Of a DNA stretch of 64,000 bases, positions 27,218-37,445 are shown piece by piece. Every line of letters begins with the position of its first letter. Position 1 is the stretch's first letter. The notes under the pieces are model-generated. The model saw nothing but the letters and a program-made list of their open reading frames with translations, made no database searches and was not told the origin of the DNA. The position numbers and the translations under genes were made by a program. Source of the DNA: Hyphomicrobiales bacterium (GTDB taxonomy: Bacteria; Pseudomonadota; Alphaproteobacteria; Rhizobiales; Rhizobiaceae); the NCBI GenBank assembly GCA_900468625.1, contig UBUL01000001.1, positions 416,440-480,439 of the forward strand, written 5' to 3'.

Positions 27218-27328
27218 GATCTTTCTCCTTGGAAAGGAGAAAACCACGGCAAGAGGGCTAAAACCACCCGTTTCTTGCGCAAGTGGTCTCTCTGCGAAAA
27301 TGTGATTGGCCCATGTCGATCCGCCCGC

Positions 27329-27832
27329 TCAGATCCTCTGCGTGACGGTCGCCAACGCGCGTTTGAAGGCCTTGGCAAAGCTCTCGCGATCCTCCGGATT
27401 GAGGAAGGAACCGACATCGGTGTCGTGGCTTCTGTCGCGGACATGCATGGAGACGACACCGATCTCGCGGTGGCGGCGAACGAGGAACCGCGTCCAGAAC
27501 GGATTGAAATCATGTTCCACCATACGGCCCGTCGGCGAGAACTTGCGGACGGACACATTGGTGCGCGATACCGTCACCTCTTCGCGCACGCGCCCCGAAC
27601 GATAATTCAGCCGGAAGGCGCCGTAGAGCAGGAAGAAATCGGCGCCGAAGAAGATGCCGATCGGCCAGGCGCCGCGCGTGACGAAAATGATGCTGTAGAA
27701 GAGGCAAAAACTGCCGGCCAAGGCCAGCATGATCTTGTACCCCTTTCGTCCGAGCGAGCGATGGGGAAACAATTCGGCGGCAAAAACCGGCCTGTTGCCG
27801 TCTGCAGCCTTATCGGCGTTGCGTTCCGTCAT
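27329..27832 (-). CDS. DUF2244 membrane protein
   Basis: 167 residues. PVFAAELFPHRSLGRKGYKIMLALAG opens the conserved domain, two adjacent TM helices follow (MLALAGSFCLFYSIIFV and WPIGIFFGADFFLLYGAFRL), then a cytoplasmic part with VEHDFNPFWTRFLVRR. This is the DUF2244 layout; function unknown. Its start lies only 22 bp from the divergent endonuclease III start, so the two promoters must overlap coding sequence. An alternative ATG at 27856 would overlap nth by two bases. Confidence 0.83.
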   Translation of the reverse strand: MTERNADKAADGNRPVFAAELFPHRSLGRKGYKIMLALAGSFCLFYSIIFVTRGAWPIGIFFGADFFLLYGAFRLNYRSGRVREEVTVSRTNVSVRKFSPTGRMVEHDFNPFWTRFLVRRHREIGVVSMHVRDRSHDTDVGSFLNPEDRESFAKAFKRALATVTQRI

Positions 27833-27854
27833 AGGACTTGAGTATAGGTCGTTC

Positions 27855-28634
27855 ATGGCAAATCCCAAGATCAAATCCAGCGCCCGAACCGCGAAAAAGT
27901 CAAATGCGGCCGCAGGCCGCAAGCCGGCGGGAAAGAGCCTCTATTCCAAGGCGGACCTGGAAGAGATCTTCCGCCGCTTCTCCATCCAGCGGCCGGAGCC
28001 GAAGGGCGAGCTGGAGCACGTCAATCCTTTCACACTCGTTGTCGCAGTGGCGCTTTCGGCGCAGGCGACCGATGCCGGCGTCAACAAGGCGACACGCGCC
28101 CTCTTCGCCGTCGCCGACACGCCGCAGAAAATGCTCGATCTCGGCGAGGCGCGCATTCGCGAATATATCAAGACGATCGGCCTTTACCGCAACAAGGCGA
28201 AGAACGTGGTGGCCTTGTCGGAAAGGCTGATCACCGATTTCGGCGGCGAGGTGCCGCGCACCCGCGAGGAACTGGTGACGCTGCCTGGCGTCGGCCGAAA
28301 GACCGCGAACGTGGTGCTTTCCATGGCTTTCGGCCAGGCGACGATGGCCGTCGACACGCATATTTTCCGCATCGCCAATCGGCTGCTGCTCGCCCCCGGC
28401 AAGACGCCTGATGAGGTCGAACAGCGGCTGATGAAGATCATTCCCGATCAGTATCTCTACCATGCCCACCACTGGCTGATCCTGCATGGCCGCTATGTCT
28501 GCAAGGCGCGCAAGCCGGAATGCGAGCGCTGCGTCATTGCCGACCTCTGTCGCTCGCCGGAAAAGACCTGCGACGTTCCAGCCCCTCTGGTCGAACTGCC
28601 GCCCCAGACCGTCGGGGCGGAAGCGACAGGCTAA
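27855..28634 (+). CDS. nth: Endonuclease III (DNA glycosylase/AP lyase)
   Basis: 259 residues. It removes oxidised pyrimidines and nicks the abasic site in base excision repair. The helix-hairpin-helix LPGVGRKTANVVL (143–155) with catalytic Lys149, Asp167 in VDTHIFR, and the 4Fe-4S ligands Cys216, Cys223, Cys226 and Cys232 (C-X6-C-X2-C-X5-C) are all present. An N-terminal basic extension of about 28 residues precedes the usual start of the fold. The stop overlaps the convergent CysZ-like gene by 4 bp. Confidence 0.95.
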   Translation: MANPKIKSSARTAKKSNAAAGRKPAGKSLYSKADLEEIFRRFSIQRPEPKGELEHVNPFTLVVAVALSAQATDAGVNKATRALFAVADTPQKMLDLGEARIREYIKTIGLYRNKAKNVVALSERLITDFGGEVPRTREELVTLPGVGRKTANVVLSMAFGQATMAVDTHIFRIANRLLLAPGKTPDEVEQRLMKIIPDQYLYHAHHWLILHGRYVCKARKPECERCVIADLCRSPEKTCDVPAPLVELPPQTVGAEATG

Positions 28635-29356
28635 GCCCGTCTTGTTGCCCGCAGGCTTGTTTGCCTGTGCGAGATCAGCTTGTGCAGATGCACCATCAGC
28701 CCAGCGGCAAACAGCGGCGTCAGCAGATTGAGAAGCGGGATGGCGAGGAAAGCGGCGATCACGAGGCCGGCCAGAAAGACCGTGAGGGCGTGCTTGACGC
28801 GGAACTGCCGTGCGTCGTCCGGCGAGCGAAAACGCATGGCGGCGAATTCGAAGAATTCCCGTCCGAGCAGATAGCCGTTCACCAGAAAGAAGGCGACGAG
28901 ATTGACGCCCGGAATGAACAGCAGGACCAGCGCCACGATATTGCCGACGATGACGACACCGAGAAACCGCAGTGAACTTCTCATGGCCGCGGCGATCGGC
29001 ATGGCGGTCCCAGGCGCATCGCCGGGATAATCGCGTTTTTCTACAACCTTAGCAACATCGTCGAGAAAGAGGCCTGCAATCAGCGCTGTCACCGGCGAGA
29101 TGAGCAAAGCCATTGCCAAAGCCAGCGCAATACCCGCGAAAATGGCAAGAAAAAGCGTAAGCCAGCCCGTCCAGTCCGGTGAGGCCGGCATGAAGCTTTG
29201 CAGCCAGGGCAGGACGAAGGAATTGAACACGCCGCGCAACGCGAACCAAAGCGCGACAAGCGCCAGCAATGTCAGGCCCAGAACCTTCCAGAAAACCTTG
29301 CGTGTCTCCGGCGCAAAGAGATTGGCGAAGGAAAGGCGTGCAGCAAGGACAATCAT
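28631..29356 (-). CDS. CysZ/EI24-like membrane protein
   Basis: 241 residues with about four long hydrophobic segments (VFWKVLGLTLLALVALWFALRGV; WLTLFLAIFAGIALALAMALLISPVTALIAGLFLDDVA; LGVVIVGNIVALVLLFIPGVNLVAFFLVNGYLLGREFFEFAAMR). The LISPVTALIAGLFLDDVA and NGYLLGREFFE motifs match the EI24/CysZ family; CysZ is a sulfate channel in E. coli. No sulfur genes are nearby, so sulfate transport is only the family prediction. The start at 29356 has GAGG upstream. Confidence 0.8.
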   Translation of the reverse strand: MIVLAARLSFANLFAPETRKVFWKVLGLTLLALVALWFALRGVFNSFVLPWLQSFMPASPDWTGWLTLFLAIFAGIALALAMALLISPVTALIAGLFLDDVAKVVEKRDYPGDAPGTAMPIAAAMRSSLRFLGVVIVGNIVALVLLFIPGVNLVAFFLVNGYLLGREFFEFAAMRFRSPDDARQFRVKHALTVFLAGLVIAAFLAIPLLNLLTPLFAAGLMVHLHKLISHRQTSLRATRRA

Positions 29357-29475
29357 TCGGTCGACCTCTTTCGGTGGCAATGGAACACCTAGGAAACGGT
29401 TGCATCGATATCAATATCTCGCGTAAGGCATATGAATAAACTCAATTAAAAATTTGGATTATTGTAATATAGTCT

Positions 29476-29490
29476 AGAATAATATATTCT
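29476..29490. promoter_or_regulatory. A/T-rich palindrome upstream of the RpiR gene
   Basis: AGAATA-ATA-TATTCT, a 15-bp perfect palindrome in an unusually A/T-rich stretch (29435–29515) between the divergent CysZ-like and RpiR genes. Possible operator for the regulator; position and symmetry only. Confidence 0.4.
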
Positions 29491-29611
29491 GCGCGCACGG
29501 TAACAATAACAACAAAAACAAGATCGACGGCCACATGAGATTTGCACCCCCGGTTGCCTCAGCAATTGGTGCGGGCTGAACATCAAAAAGACCGTCAGTG
29601 AGGCATATGAT

Positions 29612-30463
29612 TTGGAAGACCTTAGCCAGAAACTTAGACAATATATCAAGATCGGCACACCAGCCGAACGAAGAATTGCTAAGTATTTCTCCGAACACCT
29701 GAATGAACTGCCATTCGAAACGGCTTCTTCCGTTGCCGACAGGCTGGAACTGAGCCCGATGACCGTAGGGCGTTTCCTGCGCTCCCTTGGCTATCATGGC
29801 CTGGATGGGATCAAGGTTCATCTTAAAGAGAACGTATCCCCGGTTACGTCGCACCTGCCCAACATTCTTGAGCGGCTTCAGAAAGACGCGAGCGAAGGCC
29901 AGCCGCTTGCAACGCAGATTGCCGAACAGGTTGAAATGCTGCAGCATATCTACAACCTGGCCGGTCAATCGCAGTGGCGGGAGGCGGTGGCGGCGATCCT
30001 TTCGTCCAGCCATGTCTTTATAGCAGCCCAGCCCGGCCTTGCGGGTATCGGACGCCATTTCCGCGACCGACTGACTTTTGCGCGTGATCAGGTCCTGTTC
30101 CTCGACGGCGTCAATGGCAGCTATATCGAGCTGTTCGGTGAGCCATCCGAAGACGGCCTGCTCGTGATTATCGATTCGCCGAGCTTCGTCTCCTCGCGTT
30201 TGCTGGCGCGCTCCGCGCGCCGGGCTGGATGCAAAGTATTGCTGGTAACCGGTCAATTTACCGAATGGGCGCACGAATTTGCCAACATCACGCTGTCTCT
30301 GCCGCCGCAGCGAGCCAACAGCCGCGAAAATCTCGCGGCGCTGATGTCGCTGCTGGAATATCTGGCGTCAGGCGTCATTCAGGCTGCCGGGGAAGCGGCG
30401 GAGATCAGAACTCGCCGCATCGAAGAGCTTCAGGGCATGTTCGCGCACGCCCCGCTTCGGTAG
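29612..30463 (+). CDS. MurR/RpiR-family transcriptional regulator
   Basis: 283 residues. The N-terminal HTH_6 domain (about 1–75, TPAERRIAKYFSEHLNELPFETASSVADRLELSPMTVGRFLRSLGY in part) is followed by a SIS sugar-isomerase-type ligand domain (about 120–260). The best start is a TTG at 29612 with GAGG nine bases upstream; an ATG at 29607 is out of frame. It is tail-to-tail with the FGGY kinase of the polyol operon. Likely a sugar-phosphate-responsive regulator; the target is unknown. Confidence 0.82.
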   Translation: MEDLSQKLRQYIKIGTPAERRIAKYFSEHLNELPFETASSVADRLELSPMTVGRFLRSLGYHGLDGIKVHLKENVSPVTSHLPNILERLQKDASEGQPLATQIAEQVEMLQHIYNLAGQSQWREAVAAILSSSHVFIAAQPGLAGIGRHFRDRLTFARDQVLFLDGVNGSYIELFGEPSEDGLLVIIDSPSFVSSRLLARSARRAGCKVLLVTGQFTEWAHEFANITLSLPPQRANSRENLAALMSLLEYLASGVIQAAGEAAEIRTRRIEELQGMFAHAPLR

Positions 30464-30465
30464 GG

Positions 30466-30557
30466 CATCTCGCGCAAAAGTGCACAGCGGTTTTGCGCCA
30501 ACGACATGCGCAAAGCGCGAAAAACGAATCCGAAAGATCGCGACGCGTTTCAGATGG
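30466..30557. repeat. RIME-like intergenic element, copy 2
   Basis: Contains AAAAGTGCACAGCGGTTTT (30477–30495), the same core as the element at 5681, flanked by inverted CGCGCAAAA/TTTTGCGC. It fills the gap between the convergent RpiR and kinase genes. Confidence 0.6.
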
Positions 30558-30558
30558 C

Positions 30559-32142
30559 CTATTCCATGGCATCGAGTTCTGCGCGATGCCGGTACATGGC
30601 GAGGAACCGCCGGTAGTCGCGATCGTAGAGCCCTTTCTTTTCGGCATTCGGCAGCCGTTCATACCCTCCCGGATACATGGCGGCGCCGGCAGCTCCCAGG
30701 CTGTCGTGGAGCCCACAGGCGACGGAAGCGGCAACCGCCGTGCCGAGAAGCACCGTCTCGTTCATCTTCGGAATGACGACCTTGCAGCCGGTCACGTCGG
30801 AATAGAGCTCCATGAGCACCGAATTCTTCACATGGCCGCCGGCGACGTGCAGCGTGTCGGGCATATAGCCGTAATCGCGCATCCGCTCCAGGATGTGGCG
30901 GATGCCGAGCGCGATGCCGACGCTGGTACGCCAGTAGAGCCGGCAAAGACCATCGAAGGACGCGTCCAGCGTCATGCCGCTGATCACACCCAGCGCATGC
31001 GGATCGGCAAGCGGCGAGCGATTGCCGTGAAAATCGGGCAGCACATGAATGCGGCCACCAAGGACATCACCCTCGCCAAGCCTGAGCTCGGCGATCCGCT
31101 GGACGATGCGGTCATGCAACGCTGCCGTCGGAGAACCGCCGGCCGCGTGCATGCTGACGATATGGTCGAGCAGCGCGCCGGTTGCCGATTGCCCCGCCTC
31201 GGCCAGCCACATGCCCGGCAGGACGGCTTCGTAATAAGGCCCCCACATGCCGGTGCTGCGCTTGCGCTCGCGCGCGAAGGATACGACACAGCTCGAGGTT
31301 CCGGCAATCAGCGCCAGCTGATGCTCCAATGCGGCGGCATCGCCCGCATGGCCGGCTAGCGCACCAAGCGCCCCGGCATAAGCGTCGATCATGCCCGCAC
31401 CGACATGGCAGGCGCGGTCGAGCCCGAGAGCTTCCGCCGCCTCGGCCGTTAGCGTCCCGATGCTCTTTCCGACCGGCACGCTCCCGTCGGGCAGACCGCC
31501 GCGCTCCCTCAGGTCGCCGAGGCCGATCACATTGAGAAAATCCGCCTGCCAGCCCGGCTGGCGATGAGCAAGGTAGTTCCATTTCGCGACCAGCGTCGAG
31601 CGAGACCGGGCAAGCGAACCCGTCGCCTTCCAGGTCATGAAATCGGCGAGATCGAAGAAATAGCCGGCCTCGGCCCAGCTTTCCGGCAGGTTTTCCTTCA
31701 GCCACATCAGCTTCGGCATTTCCATCTCCGGCGACATGAATTCGCCGGAATAGGACAGAACTTCATGCTTCGTCGCGGTGCAATAGTCCGCTTCGGCGAG
31801 CGCCCGATGATCGAGCCAGACGATGGTGTCGAACCTCTTCTCGCCGCCTGTGGAAACGGTGAGCTGACGACCATCGCGATCGCGCACGACCAGCGAGCAG
31901 GTCGCATCGAAACCGATGGCACCGATGACGGAGGCACCGGTGCCCGACGCTTTCACAGCCTTGCGAACGGCGGCGCAGACGGCCGCCCAGACATCTTCGG
32001 AATCATGCTCGGCGTGGTTTTCACGCGGGCGGTTCATCAGGATCGGATGTTCGCTTTTGCCCAGCAGTGAGCCGCTCGCCGTGAAGACACCGGCGCGCGC
32101 GCTGCCTGTGCCGATATCGACCGCAACCACGTGATCACGCAT
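30559..32142 (-). CDS. FGGY-family pentulose kinase (D-ribulokinase-like)
   Basis: 527 residues, last gene of the polyol operon. N-terminal phosphate loop VVAVDIGTGSARAGVF, then IGFDATCSLVV, SGEFMSPEMEMPKLMWLKENLP and C-terminal VAGGHVKNSVLMELYSDVTG. The MEMPK segment and the length (over 510) point to the D-ribulokinase/FGGY pentulose kinase branch rather than classical xylulokinase (about 480). It would phosphorylate the ketose produced by the polyol dehydrogenase. In related rhizobial operons this place is annotated xylB, so xylulose remains possible. Confidence 0.85.
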   Translation of the reverse strand: MRDHVVAVDIGTGSARAGVFTASGSLLGKSEHPILMNRPRENHAEHDSEDVWAAVCAAVRKAVKASGTGASVIGAIGFDATCSLVVRDRDGRQLTVSTGGEKRFDTIVWLDHRALAEADYCTATKHEVLSYSGEFMSPEMEMPKLMWLKENLPESWAEAGYFFDLADFMTWKATGSLARSRSTLVAKWNYLAHRQPGWQADFLNVIGLGDLRERGGLPDGSVPVGKSIGTLTAEAAEALGLDRACHVGAGMIDAYAGALGALAGHAGDAAALEHQLALIAGTSSCVVSFARERKRSTGMWGPYYEAVLPGMWLAEAGQSATGALLDHIVSMHAAGGSPTAALHDRIVQRIAELRLGEGDVLGGRIHVLPDFHGNRSPLADPHALGVISGMTLDASFDGLCRLYWRTSVGIALGIRHILERMRDYGYMPDTLHVAGGHVKNSVLMELYSDVTGCKVVIPKMNETVLLGTAVAASVACGLHDSLGAAGAAMYPGGYERLPNAEKKGLYDRDYRRFLAMYRHRAELDAME

Positions 32143-32162
32143 GCAAAGGAGGTCCCGACCAC

Positions 32163-32837
32163 TTATCTCTTGTTGCGGACAAGTTGTATCAATTCCGGCA
32201 TCGCGTCAAACACGACTTCCGGTGAAAGCCGCTCCAACTCAGCTCGATAACTCGGCGAATGCGCATGCGAACCGCCGGTGAAGGCAAAGACCGTCATGCC
32301 GGCCGCGCGCGCAGCCGTAATCCCTGCCGGACTATCTTCCACGACGATGCAATCCTTTGGCGGAATGCCCATTTTTTCAGCCGCGTAAAGGAAAAGATCC
32401 GGCGCAGGCTTGCCGCGCTTGACCATGCTGGCGCTGAAGATATTCGGCTCCAGCCTGTCCAGAAGGCCTGCCACGCCAAGCGAAAGGCGGATACGCTCCA
32501 GCTGACTCGACGAGGCGACGCAGCGCGGCAGCGAAAGCGCATCCAGCGTCGCGGCAATGCCGTCGATCGGCTTCAATTCATGCTTGAAGCGCTCATAGAG
32601 ATCGTTGCGGATGCGATCGAGAAATGCCTGGTCGATGAAGACGTCGAATTCGGTCTGCATCGTATCGACAAGCGTCGCCAGGCTCTTGCCGAGAAAGCGG
32701 CTGTAGACATCCTCCTCGCTCATCTCGACGCCGACATCGTGCATCGCCTGGATGAGGACGCTGACCGACAGCGGTTCGCTGTCCACGAGCACGCCGTCGC
32801 AGTCGAAGATTACGAGCCCTGTTCCCGCACCTGTCAT
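32163..32837 (-). CDS. HAD-superfamily phosphatase
   Basis: 224 residues, HAD subfamily IA. Motif I FDCDGVLVDSE (nucleophile Asp12, acid/base Asp14), cap domain about 20–90, motif II ASSSQ, motif III Lys in KRGKPAPDLFLYAAEKMG and motif IV VVEDSPAG. Relatives dephosphorylate sugar phosphates or phosphoglycolate. It lies between mtlK and the kinase, the same order as in known rhizobial smo operons, and may clear misphosphorylated polyols. Start at 32837; its gap from the kinase gene is 20 bp. Confidence 0.86.
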   Translation of the reverse strand: MTGAGTGLVIFDCDGVLVDSEPLSVSVLIQAMHDVGVEMSEEDVYSRFLGKSLATLVDTMQTEFDVFIDQAFLDRIRNDLYERFKHELKPIDGIAATLDALSLPRCVASSSQLERIRLSLGVAGLLDRLEPNIFSASMVKRGKPAPDLFLYAAEKMGIPPKDCIVVEDSPAGITAARAAGMTVFAFTGGSHAHSPSYRAELERLSPEVVFDAMPELIQLVRNKR

Positions 32838-32899
32838 CCCGGATCCAACCTGAATTCTGTTGTTGTGCCGCCTGCCCGATTGCCGGGGGCGGCAATGGA

Positions 32900-32931
32900 A
32901 AACGGCCGGAACAGGAGAAGTCCGGCCGTTT
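32900..32931 (-). terminator. Intercistronic hairpin after mtlK
   Basis: AAACGGCCGGA/TCCGGCCGTTT, an 11-bp perfect stem with a 10-nt loop, six bases past the mtlK stop. The minus-strand transcript ends the stem in UUUU. It could reduce read-through to the phosphatase and kinase genes or protect the upstream mRNA. Confidence 0.7.
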
Positions 32932-32936
32932 GAAAA

Positions 32937-34418
32937 TTATTCCGCGAGTTTGTTGTCCAAGTATAGCTGCAGGGTGACGCGGGTACCCTTTTCCCACAGC
33001 GTTTTCAGTGCATGCGCGAAGCGCTTGCGGAAGAGATCGGATTTGGCGACATCACCGAAGATATCGTCGAATACCAGGAAGGCATTCGGATCATCCTTCG
33101 CCTTGATGGCCGCTTCGTGCAGCCGGTCGGCGCTGGCATCGTTGAAGACGATGTCCTTGCCGCTGTCGCTCTTGCCGGCGAAGTAGCGGCACCAGAGCGC
33201 CGAAACGAGCGCAAGGCCGACGATATCCTCGCCACGGCGGAGACGGTCGGCCGTGGATGGCAGGATGAATTTCGGCTGGCGGTTGGAGCCGTCCTGCGCC
33301 AGGCGCGGAATGGTGTCGGCGATCTTCGGATTGGAGAAACGCCGCTCGATCAGCTTGAAGTAATCGGCCAGAACCGTGTTCGGCACCGGCGGGATGACGG
33401 GAATGATCTCATCGTTTTCGAGCTTGGCGAGGAAAGCGCGGATCAGCGGCTCCTCCATGGCTTCGTGCACGAAATGGATATCCATCAGCGCCGCCGGATA
33501 GGCAATCGCCGCATGGCCGCCGTTGAGAATGCGGATCTTCATGTGTTCATAGGGCGTCACGTCTGGCACGAAGGTCACGCCGACTTTTTCGAGCGCCGGC
33601 CGGCCGGCGGGGAAATTGTCCTCCAGCACCCACTGCTTGAACTCTTCGCAATAGACGGGCCAGTTGTCTTCGATATCGAAAGCTTCTTTGAGCAAGTCGA
33701 TTTCGCGCGCACCCGTTGCCGGCGTGATGCGGTCGACCATGCCATTCGGAAAGGCGACGTTCGCGGCAATCCAATCGGCAAAGGCCGGATCGGAAAGCTT
33801 TGCCGTACCGACAACGGCGGCTTTGGTGACGCCGCCATTATGGGGGATGTTGTCGCAAGACATGACGGTGAAAGGCTGCAGGCCGGCGGCGCGGCGCGCC
33901 TTGAGGCCGGCCACGATCAGGCCGAACACGGTCTTCGGCGCATTCGGATTCTGCCCGTCGGCAACGATCGCCGGATGAGCGGGATTGAACTTACCCGAAG
34001 CGTCGATGAAGTAGCCGCCCTCGGTAATCGTCATCGAGACGATGCGGATTGTCGGGTCAGCTAGCTTGGCAATGATCGCCCTGGCGTCGCCGACCGGCAG
34101 GATGTCGATCATGGGCGCGGTGACACGCGCAGCCGTGCGGTTGTTGTCCTGCTCGACAACGGTCGTCAGGAAGTCCTGGGCGGCCAGCTTCTCCCGCATG
34201 GCTGCATCGGACGGCAGCACGCCGGCGCCGATGATTGCCCAATCATGCGCCTCACCGGCATTGAAGAGATCGTCGAGATAGACAGCCTGATGGGCGCGAT
34301 GGAAATTGCCGACACCGAAATGCACGATACCAGCCGAAAGCGACTTCCGGTCATAGGCGGGAATGGCCGCCTTAGCCGCCGCCTGCTGGAGAGTTGCGAG
34401 CGATAATTTGCACGTCAT
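32937..34418 (-). CDS. mtlK: Polyol (mannitol/arabitol-type) dehydrogenase, long-chain family
   Basis: 493 residues. NAD-dependent oxidation of a polyol to its ketose. VHFGVGNFHRAHQAVYLDDL is the N-terminal Rossmann segment; the active-site set Asn190 (SCDNIPHNG), Lys294, Asn299 and His302 (KIRILNGGH) matches P. fluorescens mannitol 2-dehydrogenase, offset by one residue. In S. meliloti the equivalent gene is mtlK in the smo operon. The family accepts mannitol, D-arabitol and sorbitol; which is preferred here cannot be read. It is 147 bp downstream of smoK. Confidence 0.9.
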   Translation of the reverse strand: MTCKLSLATLQQAAAKAAIPAYDRKSLSAGIVHFGVGNFHRAHQAVYLDDLFNAGEAHDWAIIGAGVLPSDAAMREKLAAQDFLTTVVEQDNNRTAARVTAPMIDILPVGDARAIIAKLADPTIRIVSMTITEGGYFIDASGKFNPAHPAIVADGQNPNAPKTVFGLIVAGLKARRAAGLQPFTVMSCDNIPHNGGVTKAAVVGTAKLSDPAFADWIAANVAFPNGMVDRITPATGAREIDLLKEAFDIEDNWPVYCEEFKQWVLEDNFPAGRPALEKVGVTFVPDVTPYEHMKIRILNGGHAAIAYPAALMDIHFVHEAMEEPLIRAFLAKLENDEIIPVIPPVPNTVLADYFKLIERRFSNPKIADTIPRLAQDGSNRQPKFILPSTADRLRRGEDIVGLALVSALWCRYFAGKSDSGKDIVFNDASADRLHEAAIKAKDDPNAFLVFDDIFGDVAKSDLFRKRFAHALKTLWEKGTRVTLQLYLDNKLAE

Positions 34419-34529
34419 GTCTCTAGTCCTTCTGAAAGGTCGCTGGCTCCGGGCGGCTGGGGGCCGCGCCGGCTGGTACGCTTGCCTGTCTGCTGCGATC
34501 GATGGATGCGGACCGGCGGAAATGCAATT

Positions 34530-34556
34530 GGCCGTGCGCGGTGATCGCGTACGGCC
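34530..34556 (-). other. Intercistronic hairpin between smoK and mtlK
   Basis: GGCCGTGCGCG/CGCGTACGGCC, an 11-bp stem with one mismatch and a 5-nt loop, nine bases past the smoK stop. No T-run follows on the minus strand, so mRNA protection or processing is more likely than termination. Nothing else was seen in the 147-bp gap. Confidence 0.55.
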
Positions 34557-34565
34557 TTTGGCGCC

Positions 34566-35570
<1,005 letters not shown>

Positions 35571-35581
35571 GTTTGTCTTCC

Positions 35582-36424
35582 TTACTTAACCGCGCCGAAG
35601 GTCAGGCCGCGAACGAGTTGTTTTTGGCTGAACCAGCCGAGGACCAGGATCGGAGCGATCGCCATGGTCGATGCCGCCGAGAGTTTGGCATAGAACAGGC
35701 CCTCAGGGCTGGAATAGGAGGCGATGAAGGTGCTCAGCGGTGCGGCGTCTACCGCCGAAAGGTTGAGCGTCCAGAAGGCTTCGTTCCAGGCGAGAATGAT
35801 ATTGAGCAGCATCGTCGAGGCAAGGCCGGGGATCGCCATCGGCGTCAGGACGTAGATGATCTCCTTTGCCAGCGTCGCACCGTCCATACGGGCTGCTTCG
35901 AGGATCTCGCCGGGGATTTCCTTGAAGTAGGTGTAGAGCATCCAGACGATGATCGGCAGGTTGATGAGCATCAGCACGATGACCATGCCCACCCGGCTGG
36001 CGAACTGGTTGTTCAGGAGGCCGAAGCTCTGGAACAACAGGTAGATCGGGATGAAGGCGCCGACCGGCGGCATCATCTTCGTCGACAGCATCCACATCAG
36101 CACGTCCTTGGTCCGCTTGGTCGGCGAAAATGCCATGGCCCAGGCGGCGGGCACCGCAACGAGCAGACCGAGAATGGTCGAACCGAAGGCGATGATGACC
36201 GAGTTGCCGAAGTGGAGGAAATAGTCCGAGCGCGACTGCACCTCGAAATAATTCTGCAGCGTCCAGTGGAAGAAGAGGAACTGCGGCGGCGAGGCGATCG
36301 CATCGCCTTCCGTCTTGAAGCTCGTCAGGATCGTCCACAGGATCGGGAAGAAGATGAGGATTGCCACGATCCAGGCGGCGATCGATACGACGATCTTGCG
36401 TTGCGTGGTGACTTTGCGTGCCAT
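35582..36424 (-). CDS. smoG: Polyol ABC transporter permease (SmoG/MalG type)
   Basis: 280 residues with six TM segments; TM1 is [23 protein letters not shown]. The ATPase-contact EAA loop is [26 protein letters not shown]-terminal TFGAVK is typical of MalG-type carbohydrate permeases. It begins one base after the smoF stop, indicating coupled translation. Confidence 0.91.
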   Translation of the reverse strand: MARKVTTQRKIVVSIAAWIVAILIFFPILWTILTSFKTEGDAIASPPQFLFFHWTLQNYFEVQSRSDYFLHFGNSVIIAFGSTILGLLVAVPAAWAMAFSPTKRTKDVLMWMLSTKMMPPVGAFIPIYLLFQSFGLLNNQFASRVGMVIVLMLINLPIIVWMLYTYFKEIPGEILEAARMDGATLAKEIIYVLTPMAIPGLASTMLLNIILAWNEAFWTLNLSAVDAAPLSTFIASYSSPEGLFYAKLSAASTMAIAPILVLGWFSQKQLVRGLTFGAVK

Positions 36425-36425
36425 C

Positions 36426-37298
36426 TCAAGCCTCCAGGTTCTTGCCGACTGCGCGCATCAGGAAGATCGCGACGATATTGGCGAGGATGACCGCGATGAT
36501 GCCGCCCGCCGATGCGCCGCCGACGTCCTGCGACAGAACGATCTGCGAATAGACGAGATAAGTGAGGTTGGTCGTCGCCGTGCCCGGTCCGCCATTGGTG
36601 GTGACGAGGATCTCGGCGAAGGCCGACAGCATGAAGATCGTCTCGATCAGGATCACAACGGTGATGGCGCGCGCCAGATGCGGCAGGATGATGTAGATAA
36701 ACTTCGAAACCGGGCCGGCGCCATCCATCTCGGCGGCCTCCTTCTGCTCCTCGTCCAGTGACTGCAGGGCCGTCAGCAGGATGAGCGTTGCGAAAGGCAG
36801 CCATTGCCAAGCAACGATGATGATGATCGACAAGAGCGGAACCGTCTCCAGCCAGGTCAGCGGATCGAGCCCGAAGAACCGGAAGAGATGTGCCAGAAGC
36901 CCGTTCACGGGATTCATGAACATATGCTTCCAGATGAGGGCGGCGACCGTCGGCATCACGAAAAAGGGCGCAAGCACCAGCATGCGCACGATACCCTGGC
37001 CGAAGATCGGCTGATCAAGAAGGAGCGCCAGCGCGATGCCGCCGATGACGGTGATCAGCAGCGCGCCGCCGACAAGCAAAAGCGTCACGATCAGCGAGCT
37101 CAGAAAGGCCGGATCGCTGATGAAATATTCGTAGTTGAGCCAGCCGATGAAATCATGCGTGCCGGGATTGAGCAGATTGTAGTTGAGCGTCGAGAAATAG
37201 ATCGTCATCACGAGCGGGACGATCATCCACGCAAAGAGAAGCAGAACCGAAGGCGCCATCATGACGCGTGCGGTGGAACGGGTGTGCAACGTTGCCAT
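36426..37298 (-). CDS. smoF: Polyol ABC transporter permease (SmoF/MalF type)
   Basis: 290 residues from the ATG at 37298 (MATLHTRSTARVMMAPSV); an in-frame start at 37439 would read through an intercistronic hairpin. Six TM segments (VLLLFAWMIVPLVMTIYFS; LIVTLLLVGGALLITVIGGIALALLL) and the EAA loop EAAEMDGAGPVSKFIYIILPHL identify the MalF-type subunit. It pairs with SmoG. Confidence 0.91.
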   Translation of the reverse strand: MATLHTRSTARVMMAPSVLLLFAWMIVPLVMTIYFSTLNYNLLNPGTHDFIGWLNYEYFISDPAFLSSLIVTLLLVGGALLITVIGGIALALLLDQPIFGQGIVRMLVLAPFFVMPTVAALIWKHMFMNPVNGLLAHLFRFFGLDPLTWLETVPLLSIIIIVAWQWLPFATLILLTALQSLDEEQKEAAEMDGAGPVSKFIYIILPHLARAITVVILIETIFMLSAFAEILVTTNGGPGTATTNLTYLVYSQIVLSQDVGGASAGGIIAVILANIVAIFLMRAVGKNLEA

Positions 37299-37359
37299 GG
37301 CAAGTACCGACCTATCTTTGAGAAGGAAGAGGTGGCCGTGGACCGGCTGAAACGAAAAG

Positions 37360-37391
37360 GGCCGCCAAGGGCAATTCGGCGCTCGGCGGCC
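37360..37391 (-). terminator. Intercistronic hairpin/attenuator after smoE
   Basis: GGCCGCC/GGCGGCC 7-bp stem with an 18-nt loop, followed on the minus strand by CTTTTCG. Position directly after a binding-protein gene is typical of partial terminators that keep binding protein in excess over permeases. Confidence 0.6.
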
Positions 37392-37445
37392 TAGGGGAAA
37401 GCAATGATCGAGAGGAGGCAATGCTTTCCTTAGTTTCAAAAGCGC

